A program made the position numbers and the translations under genes. Of a stretch of DNA of 49,412 nt, positions 44,334 through 49,412 are shown one piece after another. This stretch comes from Oscillospiraceae bacterium Zagget12 (GTDB taxonomy: Bacteria; Bacillota; Clostridia; UBA1381): contig MSHM01000007.1 of NCBI GenBank assembly GCA_001941225.1, positions 1-49,412 of the forward strand. Reading direction: 5' to 3'. The notes beneath the pieces are model-generated. The model was not told where the DNA came from. It worked only from the letters and a program-made list of their open reading frames with translations, and made no database searches. Positions within the stretch are counted from its first letter, which is position 1. Every line of letters starts with the position of its first letter.

Positions 44334-45077
44334 ATGAGTGAAGTTAAAGATATACTTCAAAGGGTTGCGAGCGGTGAAATGTCGCCCGAAGAGGCTGAAT
44401 TGAAATTAAAGCTGAAACCGTTTGAGGATTTGGGTTACGCAAAACCCGACTATCACCGCGCGTTAAGGCAGGGCACGGCGGAGGTTATCTACGGAGAGGG
44501 AAAAACCGCGGAGCAGATTATCGGAATAGCCGGCGCGCTTTTAAGGCGCGGTCAGAAAATTGTTTTGATAACGCGCCTTTCCGACGAAAAAGCGGAGAAT
44601 GTGAATAAAGAAATACCGCTTGAATACCATAAGGACGGACGTATCGGAATTATCGGCAAAGCACCCGATGAAAAAATCGGTAAAATAGTGGTTGCCACTG
44701 GCGGTACAAGCGATATTCCCGTTGCGGAGGAGGCGGCTCTGACGGCGGAGGCGTTCGGAAACAATGTTACGCGCCTTTATGATGTCGGCGTTGCCGGAAT
44801 TCACCGTCTGCTTTCTCACAGCGAGGATATTATGAGCGCAAAGGCGATTATAGCCATTGCCGGAATGGAGGGCGCGCTTGCAAGCGTAATAGGCGGTTTG
44901 GCGGACTGTCCGGTGATAGCCGTTCCTACCAGCGTAGGCTACGGCGCGGCGTTCGGAGGCTTGGCGGCTCTTTTGTCGATGCTCAATTCCTGCGCGAGCG
45001 GCGTAAGCGTCGTTAATATTGACAACGGTTTCGGCGCGGGATATTTAGCCGGTATGATTAATCATATGGGAGTTTAA
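44334..45077 (+). CDS. larB: nickel pincer cofactor biosynthesis protein LarB
   Basis: 247 aa. The N-terminal DILQRVASGEMSPEEAELKL is followed by an AIR-carboxylase (PurE-like) domain: VVATGGTSDIPVAEEAALTA, YDVGVAGIHRLLSH, and AIPTSVGYGAAFGG-type text (AVPTSVGYGAAFGGLAALLS). LarB carboxylates and hydrolyses nicotinic acid adenine dinucleotide, the first step of the nickel pincer cofactor of LarA-type racemases. No larC, larE or larA is in the window. ATG 44334 lies 9 nt after GGAG (44321-44324); ATG 44319 overlaps that site. Confidence 0.92.
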   Translation: MSEVKDILQRVASGEMSPEEAELKLKLKPFEDLGYAKPDYHRALRQGTAEVIYGEGKTAEQIIGIAGALLRRGQKIVLITRLSDEKAENVNKEIPLEYHKDGRIGIIGKAPDEKIGKIVVATGGTSDIPVAEEAALTAEAFGNNVTRLYDVGVAGIHRLLSHSEDIMSAKAIIAIAGMEGALASVIGGLADCPVIAVPTSVGYGAAFGGLAALLSMLNSCASGVSVVNIDNGFGAGYLAGMINHMGV

Positions 45078-45130
45078 AGCGTAATTTTATTGCCGACACG
45101 GATTTTTAATTTAAAATGCGAATATTTGCC

Positions 45131-45161
45131 GTAAAATATTTGAAATACAAGAATATTTTAC
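45131..45161. promoter_or_regulatory. inverted repeat abutting the uxaC promoter, candidate operator
   Basis: GTAAAATATT (45131-45140) and AATATTTTAC (45152-45161) are perfect arms with centres 21 bp apart, two helical turns, directly upstream of the -35 at 45162. This fits a dimeric regulator site for the uronate genes. Confidence 0.5.
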
Positions 45162-45190
45162 TTGTCAAAAGAATTTGCGGAGGCTATAAT
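45162..45190 (+). promoter_or_regulatory. sigma-A promoter of uxaCBA
   Basis: TTGTCA (45162-45167), a 17-nt spacer, TATAAT (45185-45190), 34 nt before the uxaC start. Confidence 0.85.
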
Positions 45191-45223
45191 TAAGATATGT
45201 GCGAAAATACGGAGGAATTTAAT

Positions 45224-46624
45224 ATGAAACAATTTATGGACGAAAATTTTATGCTTAACAACGACACGGCGATAAGGCTGTACCACGGCTACGCGAAGGA
45301 TATGCCGATATTTGATTATCATTGTCATCTCAGTCCGCAGATGATGTACGAGGACAAGCCGTTTGGCAATATCACCGAGATTTTTCTCGGCGGCGACCAC
45401 TACAAGTGGAGGTATATGCGCTCAAACGGCATTGACGAAAGCTACATAACCGGCGATAAGAGCGATTATGAAAAATTCAAGGCATTCTGCGGCTGTCTGC
45501 AATATGCCGTCGGAAATCCCTTGTATCACTGGACACATCTCGAGCTTAAGCGATATTTCGGAGTAAACGACATTGTGACGGAGGACAGCTGCGACACGAT
45601 ATGGGAGAAGTGCAACGCTGTTATAAGGGACACACAAATGTCGCCGTCAAAGCTGATAAATCAATCGAATGTGGCTGTTATATGCACAACGGACGACCCT
45701 GCGGATTCTCTGGAGTATCACAAAAGGATTGCCGAAAAGGGGCACATAAACGCACGTGTTCTGCCGGCGCTGCGTCCTGATTTCCTTATAAATATTGATA
45801 AGGACACATTTACGGACTATATAGAAAAGCTGTCGAACGCAAGCGGAATAAAAATCGAGAGCTATGACGACGCGGTAAAAGCGGTGTATTCAAGGATAGA
45901 TTATTTCCATTCGCTCGGCTGCCGCGTAAGCGACCACGCGCTTGACGGCGTGCCGTATAATACGGATTACAATGCCGTAGAGGTTTTCAAAAAGGCAATG
46001 AGCGGCGAAAAAATAAGCCGCGCCGAGGCTGACGCGTACAAATGCGAAACATTGATAAGGCTCGCGAAGAAATATAAAGAGCTTGACTGGGCAATGCAGC
46101 TGCACATAGGCGCGCTGAGGAACAATAACACGCGTATGTTTGAAAAATTGGGAGCGGACACGGGATTTGATTCAATCGCAGATTATTCAATCGCGGCGGA
46201 GCTGTCGGCACTGCTTGACGCGATGGAGAAAAATGATAATCTTCCGAAAACAATTTTGTACACGTTGAATCCAAAGGACAACTATGTTTTAGCGACAATG
46301 CTCGGCAATTTCCAATCGGCGCAGACGGCGGGAAAAATACAATTCGGCTCCGGTTGGTGGTTTAACGACCAACGCGACGGTATGACGGAGCAGATGAGGG
46401 CGTTGGCGAATTTGGGCGCGCTGAATAAATTTGTGGGTATGCTTACCGATTCACGCAGCTTTCTGTCATATACGCGCCACGAGTATTTCAGACGTATTCT
46501 GTGCAATCTCATCGGCGAATGGGTGGAAAACGGCGAATTTCCCGCGGATTACAAAATTCTCGGTAAAATAGTCGAGGATATTTCATATAACAACGCGGTA
46601 AAATATTTTAATTTGGGAGAATAA
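45224..46624 (+). CDS. uxaC: glucuronate/galacturonate isomerase
   Basis: 466 aa, normal for UxaC. It isomerises D-galacturonate to D-tagaturonate (and glucuronate to fructuronate), a TIM-barrel amidohydrolase-type enzyme with the metal-binding FDYHCHLSPQMM near the start and LTDSRSFLSYTRHEYFRR near the end. CGGAGGAA (45210-45217) precedes ATG 45224. First gene of a three-gene operon, 2 nt from uxaB. Confidence 0.96.
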   Translation: MKQFMDENFMLNNDTAIRLYHGYAKDMPIFDYHCHLSPQMMYEDKPFGNITEIFLGGDHYKWRYMRSNGIDESYITGDKSDYEKFKAFCGCLQYAVGNPLYHWTHLELKRYFGVNDIVTEDSCDTIWEKCNAVIRDTQMSPSKLINQSNVAVICTTDDPADSLEYHKRIAEKGHINARVLPALRPDFLINIDKDTFTDYIEKLSNASGIKIESYDDAVKAVYSRIDYFHSLGCRVSDHALDGVPYNTDYNAVEVFKKAMSGEKISRAEADAYKCETLIRLAKKYKELDWAMQLHIGALRNNNTRMFEKLGADTGFDSIADYSIAAELSALLDAMEKNDNLPKTILYTLNPKDNYVLATMLGNFQSAQTAGKIQFGSGWWFNDQRDGMTEQMRALANLGALNKFVGMLTDSRSFLSYTRHEYFRRILCNLIGEWVENGEFPADYKILGKIVEDISYNNAVKYFNLGE

Positions 46625-46626
46625 AA

Positions 46627-47994
46627 ATGGAATTGTTAAAAAGAGAAAATAATGAAAAGCACACGGAGCGCGTTTTGCAATTCGGCGAGGGTAATTTTCT
46701 GCGCGGCTTTGTCGATTGGATGTTTGACAAATTAAATAAGGAATGCGGCGGGGATTTCGGCGTGGTTGTTGTTCAGCCGCTGCCTACCGGACGCGTTGCC
46801 GAGCTAAACGCGCAGGACGGCTTATACACGCTCTATTCGCGCGGACTTATAAACGGCGTTAAAGCGGAGGAGGAGCACACAATCGACTGTATAACGCGCG
46901 GAATAAATCCGTATGAGAATACGGACGAGTTTTTCGCGTGCGCCCAAAATCCCGATTTGAGATATATCGTGTCTAACACCACCGAGGCGGGAATCGAGTA
47001 CAGAAAAGAGGAATGTGATTTTAACTCAACCACATTTCCCGGACGTCTTACAATGCTTCTAAAGGCGCGTTATGACGCGGGACTTGACGGTTTCCTGCTC
47101 CTTCCGTGCGAGCTTATCGACAAAAACGGAGATTGTCTTAAAGAGTGCGTACTGAGGTACGCCGCCGATTGGAATTACGGAAAGGATTTTGCAAGATGGG
47201 TAAATGAGGAAAACGTATTCACAAACACCCTTGTTGACAGGATTGTTACCGGTTATCCGCGCGACACGGCGGACGAGATGTGCAAAAAATACGGCTATAC
47301 AGACAATTTAATCGATACAACCGAGATATTCCATTTATGGGTAATCGAGGGCGATAAAAAATACGCAAGTGAGCTGCCGTTTGACAAGGCGGGACTGAAC
47401 GTCATATGGACGGACGACGTAACGCCGTATAAAAAGCGCAAGGTAAGAATATTAAACGGTGCGCACACGGCGCTTGTTTCGTCGGCTATGCTTATGGGCG
47501 TTGAAACTGTGCGCGAGGCGTTGGATAATGAGATTTTAAGCAGGTACATTAAAAAAGCCGTTTTTGAGGAAATAATACCCACTATAGATATGAGCGAAAG
47601 CGAGCTTACAGGCTTTGCGAACGATGTGCTTGACCGCTTTAGAAATCCGTTTATAAACCACCTTTGGTCAAGTATCGCTTTAAATTCGGTATCTAAGTTT
47701 AAGGTGCGCGTATTGCCGAGTATAAAGGACTATGCGGATAAGTTCGGCACTCTGCCGCGTTGCCTTGTATTTTCTCTCGCGGCGCTCATTATGCTCTACA
47801 GAACCGAAAACGCGAACGACGACCCTAAGGTTATTGATTTTATGAAAAACGCGTCGGTACCTGAAATTTTGAGCAATACGGAGCTTTGGGACGCGGATTT
47901 GACATATCTTCTGGAAAGCGTCGAGGAATATATAAAATCAGCCGAAAATAACGGTATCAAGGCGGCTGTGGAGCTTGCCGCGGAGAGGAAATAA
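46627..47994 (+). CDS. uxaB: tagaturonate reductase (altronate oxidoreductase)
   Basis: 455 aa, mannitol-dehydrogenase family. It reduces tagaturonate to D-altronate with NADH. Signatures: VLQFGEGNFLRGFVDWM (about 17-33) for dinucleotide binding and KRKVRILNGAHTALVSSAML in the middle with the catalytic Lys region. Fructuronate reductase (UxuB) is a relative, but flanking uxaC and uxaA specify the altronate branch. GGGAGAAT precedes ATG 46627. uxaA starts 3 nt downstream. Confidence 0.95.
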   Translation: MELLKRENNEKHTERVLQFGEGNFLRGFVDWMFDKLNKECGGDFGVVVVQPLPTGRVAELNAQDGLYTLYSRGLINGVKAEEEHTIDCITRGINPYENTDEFFACAQNPDLRYIVSNTTEAGIEYRKEECDFNSTTFPGRLTMLLKARYDAGLDGFLLLPCELIDKNGDCLKECVLRYAADWNYGKDFARWVNEENVFTNTLVDRIVTGYPRDTADEMCKKYGYTDNLIDTTEIFHLWVIEGDKKYASELPFDKAGLNVIWTDDVTPYKKRKVRILNGAHTALVSSAMLMGVETVREALDNEILSRYIKKAVFEEIIPTIDMSESELTGFANDVLDRFRNPFINHLWSSIALNSVSKFKVRVLPSIKDYADKFGTLPRCLVFSLAALIMLYRTENANDDPKVIDFMKNASVPEILSNTELWDADLTYLLESVEEYIKSAENNGIKAAVELAAERK

Positions 47995-47997
47995 TCT

Positions 47998-49410
47998 ATG
48001 AGGACTCTTAGAATAAACGAGCGTGATAATGTCGCGGTAATGCTTGACGGCGAGCTTTGCGGACACAAAACCGCACTTTGCGACATGGAGCGGGGACAGG
48101 AAATAATAAAATACGGCTATCCGATAGGTCATGCAATTTGCGATATAAAAAAAGGCGAGCATATACACACGCACAACATAAAAACCAACCTCGGCGAAAC
48201 GCTTGAATATACATATAATCCCAAGCATAACGCGCTTTCGCCGCAGCCTAAGCGGACATTTATGGGATACGAGCGCGAAGACGGCGGTGTGGGAATACGA
48301 AACGAAATATGGATTGTGAACACCGTAGGCTGCGTGAATAAAACCTCGGAAATCCTCGCGCGTGAGGCGAATAAAAAATACGGCGGGGAATGTGACGGCA
48401 TATTTAATTTTGTACACCCGTTCGGCTGTTCTCAGCTCGGCGACGATATGCGCATAACGCAGGCGGTGTTAAAGGGACTTGTTAATCACCCGAACGCAGC
48501 GGGCGTGCTTGTTTTGGGACTCGGCTGTGAGAATAACAATATAGACGCGTTCAAGGACGTTTTGGGCGATGTAAACGGAAACCGCGTAAAATTTATGAGC
48601 ACGCAGGAGTATGATGACGAGATTGAGCAAGGCTTGGAGCTTATCGGCGAGCTTGTAAAGTACGCCAAAGGCTTTAAGCGAACCGAATGTGATATTTCAA
48701 GACTTGTTATAGGCTTAAAATGCGGCGGCAGCGACGGATTTTCGGGACTTACCGCGAATCCCTTAATAGGCAGGGTATCCGATAAGCTTATCGCGTCCGG
48801 CGCAAGCACAATCCTGACGGAGGTGCCGGAAATGTTCGGCGCGGAAACAATACTGATGAACCGATGCGTGAATGAAGAAGTATTTGAAAAAACAGTCCGA
48901 TTGATAAACGATTTTAAGGAATATTTTATCCGTCACGGACAGGTCGTATATGAAAATCCGTCGCCGGGGAATAAGCAGGGCGGCATAACGACGCTTGAGG
49001 ATAAGTCGCTCGGCTGCGTGCAAAAATCGGGAAGCGCCGATGTCGCGGACGTGATAGCAATCGGAGAGAGCGTTAAGCACAAGGGGCTTAATCTCCTGAC
49101 GGGCCCCGGGAACGATATTGTCGCGGTAACGAATCTTACCGCGTCCGGCTGTCATATGATACTCTTTTCAACCGGCAGAGGTACGCCGGTCGGCGCACCG
49201 GTGCCGACGGTCAAGATTTCCACAAACACGCCGCTGTATGAGAAAAAGCCGCATTGGATTGATTTCGACGCGGGAGGCGCGATAAACGGCGCGGATCTGT
49301 CGGACGAGCTGTTCCGATACATAATATCCGTCGCAAACGGCAATCAAACCAATAACGAGAAAAACGGCTACAGAGAGATTTCCATATTCAAGGATGGCGT
49401 TGTGCTGTAG
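47998..49410 (+). CDS. uxaA: altronate dehydratase
   Basis: 470 aa, complete to TAG at 49408-49410. It dehydrates D-altronate to 2-keto-3-deoxygluconate, an iron- or manganese-dependent enzyme. An N-terminal SAF domain (about 1-90; MLDGELCGHKTALC, IKKGEHIHTHNI) is followed by the large domain (GVGIRNEIWIVNTVGCVNKT onwards, GLKCGGSDGFSGLTANPLIG, and NLTASGCHMILFSTGRGTPVG). KdgK/KdgA for the next steps are not in the window. Confidence 0.96.
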   Translation: MRTLRINERDNVAVMLDGELCGHKTALCDMERGQEIIKYGYPIGHAICDIKKGEHIHTHNIKTNLGETLEYTYNPKHNALSPQPKRTFMGYEREDGGVGIRNEIWIVNTVGCVNKTSEILAREANKKYGGECDGIFNFVHPFGCSQLGDDMRITQAVLKGLVNHPNAAGVLVLGLGCENNNIDAFKDVLGDVNGNRVKFMSTQEYDDEIEQGLELIGELVKYAKGFKRTECDISRLVIGLKCGGSDGFSGLTANPLIGRVSDKLIASGASTILTEVPEMFGAETILMNRCVNEEVFEKTVRLINDFKEYFIRHGQVVYENPSPGNKQGGITTLEDKSLGCVQKSGSADVADVIAIGESVKHKGLNLLTGPGNDIVAVTNLTASGCHMILFSTGRGTPVGAPVPTVKISTNTPLYEKKPHWIDFDAGGAINGADLSDELFRYIISVANGNQTNNEKNGYREISIFKDGVVL

Positions 49411-49412
49411 CG

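Overview
The window reads as chromosome of a Gram-positive, low-to-medium GC Clostridia (Firmicutes/Bacillota) bacterium, probably an anaerobe from a gut or rumen. The evidence is a CwlD spore-cortex amidase, the canonical rimP-nusA-ylxR-ylxQ-infB-rbfA-nrnA-truB-ribF run, strong AGGAGG-type ribosome sites, a CIRCE element, a fermentative AdhE, an FprA-type flavoprotein end, and plant-sugar genes (GH27 alpha-galactosidase, an esterase-like hydrolase, the uxaCBA galacturonate route). The species cannot be named from this sequence. Almost everything is on the + strand; the exceptions are htpG, one tRNA-Ser and a tiny Cys/Gly-rich membrane peptide gene.

Layout. 1-2.5 kb: the 3' end of a flavodiiron-type flavoprotein gene, an alpha-galactosidase fused to a rhodanese domain, and cwlD. 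2.6-5.3 kb: serC-serA (serine synthesis) with its own sigma-A promoter, then a structured intergenic repeat, a bidirectional terminator and the tiny minus-strand gene. 5.4-8.1 kb: a DUF896 gene, asnA and asnS (asparagine synthesis and tRNA charging) under one promoter. 8.1-14.6 kb: a membrane-anchored TPR protein, nadE, an EamA transporter, a PDZ/radical-SAM DUF512 protein and der. 14.6-15.2 kb: a DUF4160/DUF2442 pair. 15.3-21.9 kb: plsY-gpsA (phospholipid precursors) running into two potassium-uptake systems, trkA-trkH and ktrB-ktrA. 22-24.7 kb: adhE behind a consensus promoter and a Rex-like palindrome. 24.8-26.2 kb: a zinc-ribbon protein and a coiled-coil tail-anchored protein of unknown function. 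26.3 kb: tRNA-Ser(GGA). 26.5-34.8 kb: the rimP-nusA-infB-truB-ribF translation/transcription operon, interrupted between infB and rbfA by 353 bp of palindromic repeats. 34.8-41.3 kb: glmU, pth, mfd (broken by a one-base frameshift at an A-run) and a PrsA-like foldase. 41.3-43.3 kb: htpG on the minus strand, with a perfect CIRCE upstream. 43.4-49.4 kb: an alpha/beta hydrolase, larB, and the uxaC-uxaB-uxaA operon.

Most of the window is housekeeping. The parts most worth a second look are the GH27-rhodanese fusion, the Cys/His-rich linker in HtpG, the pair of structured repeats whose hairpin arms differ in sequence but keep their pairing, the tiny unannotated peptide gene, the frameshifted mfd, and an imperfectly understood set of 12-mer repeats (GGGACACTAAAA). 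No CRISPR array, phage, transposase or obvious defence island is present.
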